Shown here one piece after another: positions 21,808 through 33,633 of a stretch of 64,000 nucleotides of DNA; the first letter of the stretch is position 1, and every line of letters begins with the position of its first letter. Source of the DNA: Solanum dulcamara (taxonomy: Eukaryota; Streptophyta; Magnoliopsida; Solanales; Solanaceae); NCBI RefSeq assembly GCF_947179165.1, contig NC_077242.1, forward strand, positions 40,866,097 through 40,930,096. The letters are read 5' to 3'. The translations under genes were made by a program, and so were the position numbers. The notes under the pieces are model-generated. The model was not told the DNA's origin, searched no databases, and worked only from the letters and a program-made list of their open reading frames with translations.

Positions 21808-22630
21808 TGTCACGACCAAACCCCGTAGGGTGTGACTAAGGTCCGACCTGGACCTCCGTATACGTAACTGTCAAATGTAGCCAAATTGAACTATGCGTAA
21901 TGTGATACTACAACCAAAAACCCCAATGGGTCAAAACTTTTTCATGTACATATAGCCTCTTTCATTCGTACTATATCATGAAGGGGCACACAAGCCGACA
22001 AGGCTTCCATAACATAAAAATATTTACAACACATCATATAGGCACAATTGAGGAAACTTACACTTAACCCACATACACATGACTACAGACCTCTAAGAAT
22101 AGTAACAACAACATATAGCGGGACAGGGCCCCCACCATACCCCTAAATAAACAAACATATACATCATAGGTTCAGTACCCCCAAACTTAGCTCCGATACA
22201 ATAGAGCTCCTTTTAAACTTACTGAGTGGAATCCTAAGTTGGCAGATCCCCAAAATAAACATTCGTAACTTTGGGCATGAAACTCAGCCCCCCGAAGAAA
22301 GGGGGTCAATACGATACATATACTGAGTATATATAAAGCATAACACAGTATAAGTGAGATTACAGCAGAATTAGGGGTGCCGAAAACAAGTATGACAATT
22401 AACAAATCATTGTAATTACATCTTAAGAGATATAGTCGTGTGCATCATGGTCACATACCGCATCTGGCCCTCTAGTAGGGTTCGATGCTACAAAGGTATC
22501 ACTATATTTTCACATGCATACCTACAGACTGTATCCGACCCTTTAGTAAGGGACTCGATGAAGGGAGTAGTGTACATTCATATCATATCGTTACTCTCTC
22601 ATACCATCATATCTTATCATTATACATATA

Positions 22631-22860
22631 TCATACCATACCCGGCTCATTATGGGACTCGGTATTATAATCATATCATAATATATCATACCCGATCCAT
22701 TATGGGACACGGTGTCATTATTATATACCGTACCCGGCCCACTATGGGACTAAATGTCATCATCATATATCGTACTCGGCCCATTATAAGACTCGGTGTC
22801 ATAATCATCATATACCGTACCCAGCTCATTATAGGTCTCGCTGTCATACTCATCATCATC
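22631..22860. repeat. Minisatellite of about 45-57 bp units in Q LTR
   Basis: Five imperfect units, each containing CGTACCCGGCYCATTATGGG or a close variant, followed by ACTCGGTGTCATAATCATCATAT. The same array occurs in the other LTR at 30994-31216 with the same number and order of units, so it predates the insertion of Q. The 141-residue frames over both arrays are consequences of the repeat. Confidence 0.85.
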
Positions 22861-23591
22861 TGAAAATCAATAAGGTAATCATACAGAACTATCATTTGTG
22901 GATCAGGATAATAATCATCTCAGGTGCCCTTTGAGTGCCACTAGGGCTACATTAAGTGAAGTCTTAGGAATTATAGATATATTTTAGGGTAATGCCAACC
23001 GACTTAAGGAAATCAGGGACATCTATCATCACATAGTCCTTAGGAATAGGAGCTTTATATCCCACTATTAATCGACATATAGACGGTTCAGGGAAGGTAG
23101 CTCAACTACAATGAGAGTTTTCCCGCCAACGAGTGAATAAGAGACATATAGCATATTCAGAGCTTAAGAAAGGAATTACTCTAGAACTCGTATCATGTAT
23201 CATCTATCTTTAAGACATGTCAAAAGAAAGAAGGGATAGGCTTTACCTGTTTATCACTTCCCATCCCATAGGAGTTTGAGAGACAATAACTCAACTATTG
23301 TAGGAGTTCTAGTATTCAGAAGTGGATAAGAATCAGGAGGTATGCTCAAGGATTTATGCATGGGATTATCCCCACTTGTATACGTAGATATACACACTAT
23401 ACTTCTATCAAGGATATTCCAAGAGGAAGGAAACAACTTTACGTACCCTCTACTTCTCATCATGTAAGGGACAGTGAGAGGCCCTAACTGAATTAGCATG
23501 GGTGCTCTCACTTCCAGAAGTAGGTAGGGGTCGTTTATCATATTTAAAACTTCATGAGTACATTCATCCCCATTTTATATACACATCATAC

Positions 23592-26054
23592 CCCACCTCT
23601 CGTGCACAGTCAGGGGTTGAGCAACACCCCCAAGCCTTATCATAAATAAAATTAAAGAAAAATACACGGAGGGGGACATAAATCTTACCTCCAAACTTAG
23701 GATGGTTCATGAGTCAGCCGACCTACTCAGGTTGTCCTACTCATCCCTATTACTAGATGGAAAATGATAAACCTATGGGAGGACTCCTTCCGGTACAAGT
23801 CGACTAAGAAAGCATAAATGAGGGAAACTCTCCCCTTCTATGAGAAAACAAGAAAGTAACTACACTAGTCCTATTCAACTACATTACGTATCATACATAG
23901 CTAAATTGAAGAAGAACAAGTATATGAACCTTCTATCTCGCATGGGGTAAGGAAGTTCTGTTCATCTTTGCCCTTTTTAGTCTTGTCATACCAAGTAAGT
24001 CCAAATGGAAGGGTGCATCCACATCAAGATAATGTATATATCGGTTAGGGAGGATGATAGGAGAGGAAATATATTAAGCTGTAGTAATCAGAAGCCTTGG
24101 AGTTGTTGTTGAGAAAATATTGGCACTGACTTATTGCATGCTGTATTTTGAAGGTGTTGCAGCTCTGACATGAGCAGTTGCTTGGAAGCTCATCTGATGG
24201 TGCCTTGCATATTGGAGTGTTCCAGTGCTGCTGTGGTTATTCAACCCAGCCAGTAGAGGAGTCTACACTTAAACAAGTAACCCACCAAGGACTTCAAGTA
24301 GCTTGGCTGCCATAGGACTGCTGCAAATAATGAAGCATAGTAGCTGGCATGTATGGATACCTACACAGACAAACAAACCCAGAGCAACTCACAAACAAAC
24401 AATTCTGCAAGCTGCTGTCACTAGTACTATTAACTTGTAGTTGTTCCTTGTGTGCTGCATATTGGTGGAGAAGATGATGGATGATGTTGGCAGCTGATGA
24501 ATTGAGAAGCAATATTTTCTCAAATTTGGATCTGTAGCTGGGGTGTAAGAGTGTTGCTGCAGGTGTTGAAATATGGAAATTGGTATGGATGGATTGTTGA
24601 TGTGTTGATGAGTTCCCAGCATGCCAGGCTGTTGTCTCCCTTTGTTTGAGGCTCTGAGAACCTGTATAAGCAGTTAGTAAAGAAACAAACAAATATGGGG
24701 GTTGTATAGGCTGGTGCAGGTCTGTGTGCAGTTCCTTGTTGCTTGCATAGTAGGAGTGGTTAAGATGCTTGTTGGTGCAAGTTTCACAGAAAAGGAGACC
24801 CTTTCTGGTGATCAAGTTCAGCTCCTTAGAATACCTACACAGACAATCAAAAACAAAACAACACACTACCAAACAAATCTGCAAGCTGCTGTAAGTTGTA
24901 CTATTAGCTTGTAGTTGTTCCTTGTGTGCTGCAGGTTGGAATGCTTGTTCTTGGCTTGTCTTCCTTGAAGATGTTGCTACTTGTTGGTGTAGCTGCTTAG
25001 TTGTTGTGTCTCTCCACAGTTGATGAATCTTGAAGTGAATTGCAATTGTTGGCTGATATGTTTCTAATCTGTAGGTACCTGCACAATCACAAAGGAAAAG
25101 AAAAAGGAAGATATCTATTCTAATCCTTACCTCAAGGGGTAAGTTGATTGTTCTAGGAAGACAATAAACAAGGGAGACTCTCCCCTTTACAAAATTCCTA
25201 TCTATGAATTTATACATAGGGAATTCTGTACTACAATTAAAGATATACATATCAGGGAGGTTGTTTGATCCTCTTCAGTTTTATCCTCATAAAGTTTGCC
25301 ATCCCCATTTTGTCCAAGATGTAGTATCCTCTTGTTTCCTTAGGAAGCTGTTGAGCACTGTAGAATTGAACCATGCTGTCTACACTGTGGCTATGCTTGG
25401 AAAGTGTATCTGCAACAAAGTTAGCTTCCCTATAGATGTGCTTACATTGAAAGAACTCTAGTATTATGATCAGCTCCTGCAGGTTGGTGATGTAGTTCCT
25501 GATGTTCTAGGGAGATGTGATCTCTTGTTTTAGCCATTTCACAAGTAATTCAGAGTCAACCTCTAGTAGAACCCTGTTGTAGCCATGTTGAATACACCAG
25601 GTAATGCCTATGACTACAGCTTGTACCTCCGCTTGGTTGTTAGAACCAATCCCAAGTGGTGCAACAAATGCATAAAGGATATTTCCTTTATGATCTCTTA
25701 AGATGCCCCCAGCTCCAATTCTTCCAGGATTATCCAAGGCACTTCCATCAGTATTCAATTTAACCACATGGTAAGCTGGTTTGTGCCAACTAACTTGGAT
25801 GATTTTCAGCTCATGGCTGCAGCTTTCCACTATAGCTATTAGCTCCATCCAGTCACTTGGCCAACTAATATAAGGGAAAGCTGTGAAGATCAGCATGTAT
25901 AGTTCTTTGATGTTTGAGAACTTCACTCTAGTACTGCTTGACTTTTTGCCACCATATTTGCTAGCATATCTGTTCTTCCATAGGTTCCAACAAATAAATA
26001 TAGGAGTAGCTTGCAATAATAGTTTATGGACCTCATTCTTTGGTTTAGCCATAG
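23592..26054 (-). mobile_element. 5'-truncated LINE fragment inside Q LTR
   Basis: Minus-strand LINE of the same family as 13543-20864. It begins in the RNase H part of ORF2 (26052) and ends in the 3' region, whose last part matches 13575-14060. Each end is directly joined to Q LTR sequence. About 80 bases of LTR present in the sister LTR (31953-32036) are missing at the junction, and no poly-A or target duplication is visible. Hairpin words GGGAAACTCTCCCC (23822-23835) and GGGAGACTCTCCCC (25172-25185) sit at both ends of its 3' region, as in the other copy. Confidence 0.85.
25507..26052 (-). pseudogene. LINE ORF2 C-terminal RNase H domain, fragment
   Basis: A 181-residue open frame on the minus strand. 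After a linker with FICWNLWKNRYASKYGGKK it reads as a plant RNase H (RVT_3 type): VVKLNTDGSALDNPGRIGAGGILRDHKG, NNQAEVQAVVIGI and NRVLLEVDSELLVKWLKQ. The acidic residues of the D-E-D site are all present. In LINEs with this domain it degrades the RNA strand during copying. The upstream endonuclease and RT are missing because of 5' truncation, so no complete protein can be made. The extreme C-terminus continues in broken form to about 25270. Confidence 0.88.
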
Positions 26055-26776
26055 AGAAGCCCTAGTTTAATTACTGTAAGAGTGCTTTCATTAAAAAGAA
26101 AATGAGGACCATAAATTAAGCTTGGCATTTATGAGTAGATTTACCCTCAATCTCATATAATTCATTACTTAACTTGAAGACATGCCAAAAGAAAAAAAAG
26201 GATAGCGTCAATTACCTATTATGGGTTAATCACATCCAGACTCACTTCGTTACTCCTTTAACCTATTTAACATGAAAGTAATACTAAAGTTAGTGACCTT
26301 TGACCTTCCATCTTATAATTCTACCACCAATTACCCATAGGAACCAATTCCTTATTCGCCTTTCTTGACGAGTCTCGACTAGTCTATTAGTTAGTTAGAA
26401 GTTAATGGAATTCAGGCAACATCTCCTCAATAACTTACCCTATCCGAACTTTTAGTTTAAACCCTAAAACTTAGAAGCCAACCAACAACAACAATCAGTA
26501 GCATATTAAACCACTTCAACATTACACAACACAAACTCCAAACAACTCGCTTAAAATTACGATACTAACTCCCTTCTTCGCTGCCCCAAATAGTAATTTT
26601 ATGCTATTAAACACCGTCATGTAGCCGTGGGATACCTTCAATAATTAATTCACGGAATGAATGTCTGAGAGCTTACCTTGGATGCCATGGCCATTGCTTT
26701 CTATCACCTCTCTAATGTTTTCTCTCAATTCTTTTAAGGCTAAGATGCTGAAAAGTGATGTTGATCCAGAAATACA

Positions 26777-26985
26777 CATGTATATATATGTTTCCTTAAG
26801 AGGGGACACGTGGAATCCCCTAAGTGTGACACGTGGCATCCCTCTAGAGTGCCACCTCATCCATGCGCCCATTCACATGCTGCCATGTAGCAGTGTGGGG
26901 TCCACTCCAAGTAGGTGAGTCACCTACTTAGCCAAAGTAGGTGCATCACCTACTTAGCCAAAGTAGGTGCGTCACCTACTTATCA
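26777..26985 (-). promoter_or_regulatory. Q 3' LTR U3: palindromes, G-boxes and TATA box
   Basis: Reading on the minus strand towards the body of the LTR: three 21-base inverted repeats with period 26 (26961-26981, 26935-26955, 26909-26929), the last being a perfect AAGTAGGTGA / TCACCTACTT palindrome that contains the bZIP-type core TGAGTCA. Then come two G-box/ABRE-like sites with ACACGTGG (26828-26837 and 26805-26813), then a TATATATA stretch (26779-26790). This order and spacing resemble a compact plant promoter. Regulation by bZIP factors is inference from the motifs. Confidence 0.6.
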
Positions 26986-27522
26986 CCTGCTTGCTTCCTT
27001 TTTGTGGGTTCGTAATGTGAATTTTACTTTAAGAGCCTATGTAATCTTTACTACTTAAGCTCGATGTGTACTGAAGTAGCTTAATTACATAAGATATCTA
27101 GGTTGGTAGCTTACGCAAGTAGATCGGATCCTACGACTCATTACTTGGCCTCCAACTCTTTCCGAATTCTTATAACCCTATTTCCAATCTTCCATATTAT
27201 GGGGTATATCATTTTCCTTTTCTTAGGGTTATTTGATAGCGTGGTGGATAATCTAGGTCACGTGGAAACTTTTAAGAAGCTTAAGAAAGCATTCCGAAGT
27301 ACAAAAGTACGGGGCATAACATCCTTCCCCCCTTTAGAACATTCGTCCTCGAATGTTAACTATGCTCATTAGGTCATACGAGGACCTTAGGAATTTTCCA
27401 TAATGGTTGTCATCCATAGACCTTTTATTCATCGATTCAACTAACCCATGAGTTTAGACTTCATATAGACATAGGGAGCACATATGGATATTTCTTTTCC
27501 ATCTCTTCTTCGGCCTCCCAGG

Positions 27523-28290
27523 TCAACCCTTCATTATTTTTATTTCATCACAAGACTTTGACGGAAGCCATGTCCTTAGTTCGCAACCTTCTAATGTGCC
27601 GATCCATGATGGTGATAGGTTGCTCCTCGTAGGATAACTCCTTGTTATGTGGATCGCTTCTATAGGAATTATTTTGGAAGGGTCACTTATACCTTTGTGA
27701 CACCTTGACACATGAGGGACTGGGTGTACCGCTCCCAAATCCGACAGTAGGTCCAACTCATAGGCAATTCTTCCTATCCTATGAATGATCAGATAAGGTC
27801 CAATGTACCTCAGCCCAATTTTCTCTTTTTTGTCAAGTCTCATTACATATTTCACTGGTGGCACTTTCAAGAATACCCAATCCTCAACTTCAAACTTAAA
27901 TATCAGCGTCAATTATCTGCGTATGACTTCTGTCGACTCCAAAATCTGTTGAGGCTTGTTTGGTCCTTTCAATCATGTTTCCCTAAGGAAATTCACTAAG
28001 TGGAAAATAGTCATCCCAGCTGCCCCTGTAGTAATGCAGGCCCGTAATATACCTTCTAGCATCGGGATAGTATGCTCGGCCTGTCCATTAGTCTGGGGGT
28101 GAAATACTGTATCAAGATTCACCTATGTTCCCAATCCCTTCTGGAATGATCCTTGGAAGTTAGTCATAAATTGAACTTCCCTGTCTGAGATAATAGATGT
28201 GGGAACACTGTGAAGGCTTACTATTTCCTTGTATATAACCTTCCATAATCTTTAGCTAAATGTGTCTTCCTAACTGGAAGAAAATGGGCT
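27523..28290 (-). pseudogene. pol: Q pol end: integrase remnant and C-terminal tail
   Basis: The minus strand from about 28290 encodes integrase core words (FHPQTNGQAE at about 28080-28110 with the catalytic Glu retained), followed by a frameshift and then an open 129-residue frame (27523-27912). That frame reads VEDWVFLKVPPVKYVMRLDKKEKIGLRYIGPYLIIHRIGRIAYELDL and HPVPHVSRCHKG, the conserved region after the integrase core. Integrase normally inserts element DNA; this fragment cannot act alone. It stops near the polypurine tract, as the pol end should. Confidence 0.85.
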
Positions 28291-28299
28291 GCTTTGGTC

Positions 28300-30150
28300 A
28301 GCCTTCCACTATAACTCATACTTCCATAAAATGCGAGGTAACTTTGTACTACAATCCACATTAATTGCTTTCCCTATCCTTGTAGGGATTTTCATCTCTT
28401 GTAATTGGCTACCAGGCTTCTAATGCCTAATTTTGTTTAAGCTATCATATAATTTCTCTTATCCCAACTTGTAATACTCTAGGCATATTCTACTGTGCCT
28501 TTACTCGAATTTGCTTTCTAATTCTCATACCCCACATCATATTGCAATTACTGACTTCTTATTATTTTTATCAAATAGTCACTTGATCTCATCATTAGCA
28601 TACTAATATTCGTAGGTTGCATAACTCTTCTTGTACACATTTGTACAAAGTGCATTCAATTCTATTCATAGCCTTTTCTTCTCTTGACTTATTTCGCTCC
28701 ACATATTTCATTATACTGACACACAGTTGCAGTCTATTTTGTTATATTTGTTTCGCCTCCTTTACTTACTCTTAAGTTCTCTTATATTCTACCTTAGGAG
28801 AGATTTCTTATCCTTCCTCTTGTGCTACTTGTATGTTGCTATATCAGTAGCCATTAACTCTGTTGCCAACATCTTGACCTTTAGTCAGGTATAGCTTTGC
28901 TATCCTTTAAAATACCTTTAAGTCACTCAGTGTTATTCTTTTGTCGTATTCATCTCACCTATTCTATGATGTTATACCATTCGAGGTCTTTACCAATAAT
29001 TTCCCAGCACTGTCTCATATATCACCTTAGCTTTTATCCATTTATTGCTGGCTTTTAGATCTCGTTAGCTCATGCCAGTTTGGGGTCTCACTTGAAGTTT
29101 AAGTATTTACATTAACATGCTGTAATATCAGTTGATTTCATCTCATGCCTGTATTTCTCATATCCACTACCCCCCTTTAGGGTGTATCCCTAACATTGTC
29201 TGTTTATTTTCAACTTTTCAGATACATATGAGTCTTTTCCCCATATATTTGGTATACTGCACTATATTCATATCTTCCTCTCTACCACCTATACTTTAGG
29301 TTACCCATGTACGAAACCTTAACACTATCAGGAGGTACTTAAATTTTTTTGATATACAGTACCAAATCTAGTATAAACACTGGTACTCGAGTAGTATCCT
29401 TAAGGTAGCAATGCATTCAAGCCACATTCCATTTATCCCAATCAGTAATTAGCTAGTGTTTATAATCATCTCAAATTATCCATTCAAGAGCATTTACACT
29501 TTGATGACCCGTGCTTTGAGCTTCATCATAACTCTAGCCTTATCCCATCGGTATCAACTTCCAAAGCATACTATGAACTTATTGCTCATTCATTCTTCCC
29601 TTTTTTTTCTATTTCTGGGAAAATTTGGGCAGAGTTTCCTCTGTATTTCTTACTATCTCAACACCTTCACATAGAAAATGCCAACAGTACTTCACAGGGC
29701 CAACATATATATATTCAGGTCATATCACATCGCAGCGACAAAAGGCGCCTAATATCAATAACATTATAAAATGATGGACTTACCTCGTATGCCCAACTTA
29801 AACTGCACCTGTTACACTGCCCTGTTTAATTTTTCTTTCTATTTTTAACTTTACATGCCAATCGCACTTCAATACCTCACCTAACATATATGTTTTGTGC
29901 CTTTGCTTACCTACGTGCTTTGTAACTTTCTATATCGTCAGTCACCTTCTTTTATCGATGTTGTCCTGCTGCTGAAACTAGAGATTAGTATGAGGAATTT
30001 CATTCCCTATGACTCAGCTCTATCGCACAATTTTAGATATAAAAGAAAGGTAACATCCTAAATGTCCTATAGCCTCCTGTTTATAGATGTGGATCATAAC
30101 ACACCGATAAACAAGACTCTACTAGACACGGTGTATAGACACTTCAAGGA
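28300..30150 (-). other. Q internal non-coding region with splice-like signals
   Basis: This stretch replaces gag, protease and RT and has no credible ORF. On the minus strand it contains AGTTTCAG followed by CAGCAGG (about 29970), CGTAG|GTAAGC (about 29910), CGAG|GTAAGTCC (about 29790) and other junction-like words. Equivalent signals occur at matching places in U (63510, 63450, 63325). Conservation between two separate insertions suggests that they belong to the family, not to chance. A product is not evident. Confidence 0.55.
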
Positions 30151-30156
30151 CGAACT

Positions 30157-30168
30157 GCTCTAATACCA
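30157..30168 (-). other. Q primer binding site
   Basis: Minus strand TGGTATTAGAGC, one change from the usual TGGTATCAGAGC, four bases from the LTR edge at 30173. Confidence 0.85.
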
Positions 30169-30172
30169 CTTT

Positions 30173-33100
30173 TGTCATAACCCAACCCCATAGGCCGCGA
30201 CTGGGGTCTGACCTGGACCCATGTATACTTAACTATCAAATATAGCCAAATTGAACTATGCATAATGTGATACTACACCCAAAATCCCCAATGGGTCAAA
30301 ACTTTTTCAAGTACATGTAGCCTCTTTCATTCGTACCATATCATGAAAGGGCACACAAGCCGACAAGGGTGCCATAACATAAAAAACATTTACAATACAT
30401 CATATAGGCACAATTGAGGCAGCTTACACTTAACCTACATATACATGACTACAAACCTCTAAGAATAGTAACAACAACATATAGTAGGACAGGGGCCCCG
30501 CCATACCCCTGAATAAACAAACATATACATCGTAGGTTTAGTACCCCCAAACTTAGCTCCTATACAATGGAGCTCCTTTCAAACTTGCTGAGCAGAATCC
30601 TTAGCTGGCGGATCCCCAAAATGAACATCCGTACCTGCGGGCATGAAACATAGCCCCCCGAAGAAAGGGGGTCAGTACGATACATGTACTTAGTATATAA
30701 AACATAACACAGTATAAGTGAGATTACAACAGAATTAGGGGTGCAAGAAACAAGTATGATAATTAAAAAATCGTTGTAATTGCATCTTAAGAGATATAGT
30801 CGTGTGCATTATGGTCATATACCATTTCCGCCCCTCTAGTGGGGTTCTGTGCTACAAAAGTATCACTATATTTTCATATGCATGCCTACAGACTGTATCC
30901 GGCCCTTTAGTGAGGGACTCAGTGAAGGGAGTAGTGTACATTCATATCGTATCGTTACCATATCCTACCATTATATCTTATCATTATACATATATCATAC
31001 CGTACCCGGCTCATTATGGGACTCGGTATTATAATCATATCATAATATATCGTACCCGATCTATTATGGAACACAGTGTCATTATTATATACCGTACTCG
31101 GCCCATTATGGGACTCAGTTTCATCATCATATACCGTACCTGGCCTATTATGGAATTCGGTGTCATAATCATCATATACCGTACCCATCTCATTATGGTT
31201 CTTGGTGTCATACTCATCATCATCTGAAACTCAATAAGGTAATCATACAGAACTATCATTTGTGGATCAGGATAATAATCATCTCAGGTGCCCTATGATT
31301 ATCACTAGGGCTACATTAAGTGAAGTCTTAGTAATTATAGACATATTTTAGGGTAATGCCAACCGACTTAAGGAAATCAGGGACATCTGTCATCACAGAT
31401 TCCTTAGGAATAGGAGCTTTACATCCCACTATTAATCGACATATAGACGGTTCAGGGAAGGTAGCTCAACTACGATGAGAGTTTTCCCGCCAATGAGTGA
31501 ATAGGAGACATATAGCATATTTAGAGCTTAAGAATGGAATTACTCTAGAGCTTGTATCATGTATCATCTATCTTTAAGATATGTCAAAAGAAAGAAGGGA
31601 TAGGCTTTACCTGTTTATCATTTCCCATCCCATAGGAGTTTGAGAGACAATAACTCAACTATTATAGGAGTTCTAGTATTCAGAAGTGGATAAGAATCAA
31701 GAGGTATACTCAAGGATTTATGTATGGGATTATCCCCACTTGCATAAGTAGATATACACATTGCACTTCTATCAAGGATATGCCAAGAGGAAGGAAACAA
31801 CTTTACGTACCCTCTATTTCTCATCATCTAGAGGACAACGAGAGGCCCTAACTCAATTAGAATAGGAGCTCTCACTTGTAGAAGTAGGTAGGGGTTGTAT
31901 ATCATATTCAAAACTTCATGAGTACATTCATCCTCACATTTTATATACACATCATACTTAAGACTAAGACACGCCAAGAGAAAGGAAAGATAACTTTACA
32001 TACTCATCACTTCCTAACGTATGGAAGGCTTGAGAAGCCCTGGTTCAATTACTGTAAGAGTGCTTTCATTAAGAAGAAAATGAGGACCATAAATTATGCT
32101 TGGAATTTATGAGTAGATTTACCCTCAAGCTCATATCATTCATTACTTAACTTGAACACATGCCAAAAGAAAAGAAAGGGTAGCGTCACATACCTGCTAT
32201 GGGTTAATCGCATCCAGACTCGCTTCGTTACTCCTTTAACCTATTTAACACGAAAGTAATACTAAAGTTAGTGACCTTCGACCTTCCAGCTTATAATTCC
32301 ACCACCAATTACCCATAGGAACCACTTATTTATTGGCCTTTCTTGACGAGTCTCGACTAGTCTATTAGTTAGTTAGAAGTAAATGGAATTCGGGCAGCAT
32401 CTCCTCAATAATATGCCCTATCAAAACTTTTAGTTTAACCCCTAAACCTTAGCAGCCAACCAACAAAAACAATCAGAAGAATATATACAAGTAAACCACT
32501 TCAACATTACACAACACTAACTCCAAATAACTCGCTTAAAACTACGATACCAAAATAGGGTTTTTCATCTCTATTTCGTAAAACCTTTAACCACACTAAC
32601 CGAGGTGTAATGTGGCTGAAACCAAAAGAATAGAAAGTAATTTTTATTCATTTTCCATCCCTACAACACTACAAAAAAATGCCCAACACAACACCATAAT
32701 AACAACGACTCTAGCCAAACTTTAACCCGTTAAAATCGTGTCAAATTAGCCCCTACATGACCTGTAACATTATTTAGTCATAACATGTATACTTTCATGT
32801 TTCCAACCCATATTTATACCTTCATAACATGTCCAAACCCTTACCAAAATGTGGGAAAGAGAACCAAGCCATACCTTGCAAAAACTCGCTAAAACTTGCC
32901 TCGAAAGTTCTCTTAACATGCTAAAAATTGATGGGCTGTTCGCGTCCCTTCTTCGCTGCCCCAAATAGTAATTTTATTTTATTATACACCGTCATGTTGC
33001 CGTTAGATACCTTCAATAATTAATTCATGGAACAAAAGTCTGAGAGCTTACCTTGGCAGCCATAGCTGTAGCTTCCTCTCCTCCTCTCCAACGTTTTCTC

Positions 33101-33633
33101 TCAATTCTTTTAAGGCTAAGATGCTGAAAAGTGATGTTGATCCAAAAATACACATGTATATATATGTGTCCTAAAGAGGGGACACGTGGCATCCCCCCTA
33201 GGGTGACACCTCATCCATGCGCCCACTCACATGATGGCACATGGCAGCGTGGGGTCCACCCCAAGCAGGTGAGTCACCTACTTGTCACCTACTTGTCACC
33301 TGCTTTCTACATTTTCATGGGTTCATAATCTCGTCTTACTTTAAGAGCCTATGTATTCTTTTCTACTTAAGCTTGACGTGTACTCAAGTATCTTAATTAC
33401 GTAGGACATCCAAGTTGGTAGCTTACACAAGTAGATCGGATCCTATGACTCATTACTTGGCCTCCAATTCCTTCCGAATTCTTATAACCCTATTTCCAAT
33501 CTTCCTTATTATGGGGTATATCATTTTCCTTTACTTAGTGTTATTTGATAGCATGATGGATAATCTAGGTCACGTGGCAACTTTTAAGAAGCTTAAGAAA
33601 GCGTTCTGAAGTACAAAAGTATGGGGCATAGCA
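30173..33633 (-). repeat. Q 5' LTR (3461 bp)
   Basis: Starts TGTCATAACCC at 30173 and ends GGGGCATAGCA at 33633, next to target copy CTATA. It contains the minisatellite (30994-31216), a leader with splice donor CCAAG|GTAAGC at 33051, and the U3 promoter region. It is the more complete of the two Q LTRs, keeping about 390 bases (32550-32945) and about 80 bases (31953-32036) that the other one lacks. Confidence 0.88.
33051..33302 (-). promoter_or_regulatory. Q 5' LTR promoter: bZIP-like palindrome, G-box, TATA, 5' splice site
   Basis: On the minus strand: AGGTGAGTCACCT palindrome at 33267-33279 with partial extra copies to 33302, a G-box/ABRE GCCACGTGTC at 33190-33181, a TATATATAT stretch at 33165-33157, then a leader of about 100 bases that ends at CTGCCAAG|GTAAGCTC with first intron base 33051. 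The same order is found in the 3' LTR. The splice site is a consensus plant donor. Confidence 0.6.

Larger units (their letters stand above)
21808..27321 (-). repeat. Q 3' LTR, with LINE insertion
   Basis: Ends TGTCACGACC (21808) and GGGGCATAACA (27321). It matches 30173-33633 throughout except for the LINE fragment at 23592-26054, a missing segment of about 80 bases next to the LINE, and a further gap of about 390 bases after 26558 relative to the other LTR (32550-32945). On the minus strand the U3 part is at 27321-26800. The 5-unit minisatellite at 22631-22860 lies near the U5 end. Confidence 0.88.
21808..33633 (-). mobile_element. Non-autonomous Ty3-type element Q
   Basis: Inserted in P1 reverse transcriptase with a perfect 5 bp target duplication CTATA (21803-21807 and 33634-33638). 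LTRs are 21808-27321 (enlarged by a LINE) and 30173-33633. The primer binding site at 30157-30168 and the polypurine tract at 27322-27335 place the element on the minus strand. The 2.85 kb internal region keeps only the end of pol (integrase and C-terminal tail, 27523-28290). The rest (28300-30150) has no gag, protease or RT but contains conserved splice-like signals shared with U at 61000-63700. Confidence 0.9.

Noticed and set aside
22631..22860. CRISPR-like array of repeats and spacers
   Set aside because: Plant nuclear DNA, units imperfect and without unique spacers; it is a minisatellite inside an LTR.
22438..22863. 141-residue repeat-rich frame (also 30802-31227) as a membrane or repeat protein
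   Set aside because: Both are translations of the Q LTR minisatellite, present identically in both LTRs, with composition driven by ATCAT repeats.
24294..25250. 318-residue frame as a secreted or membrane protein
   Set aside because: It spans the 3' region of the second LINE, with repeated acceptor-like and CAGCACACAAGG words; no conserved domain.
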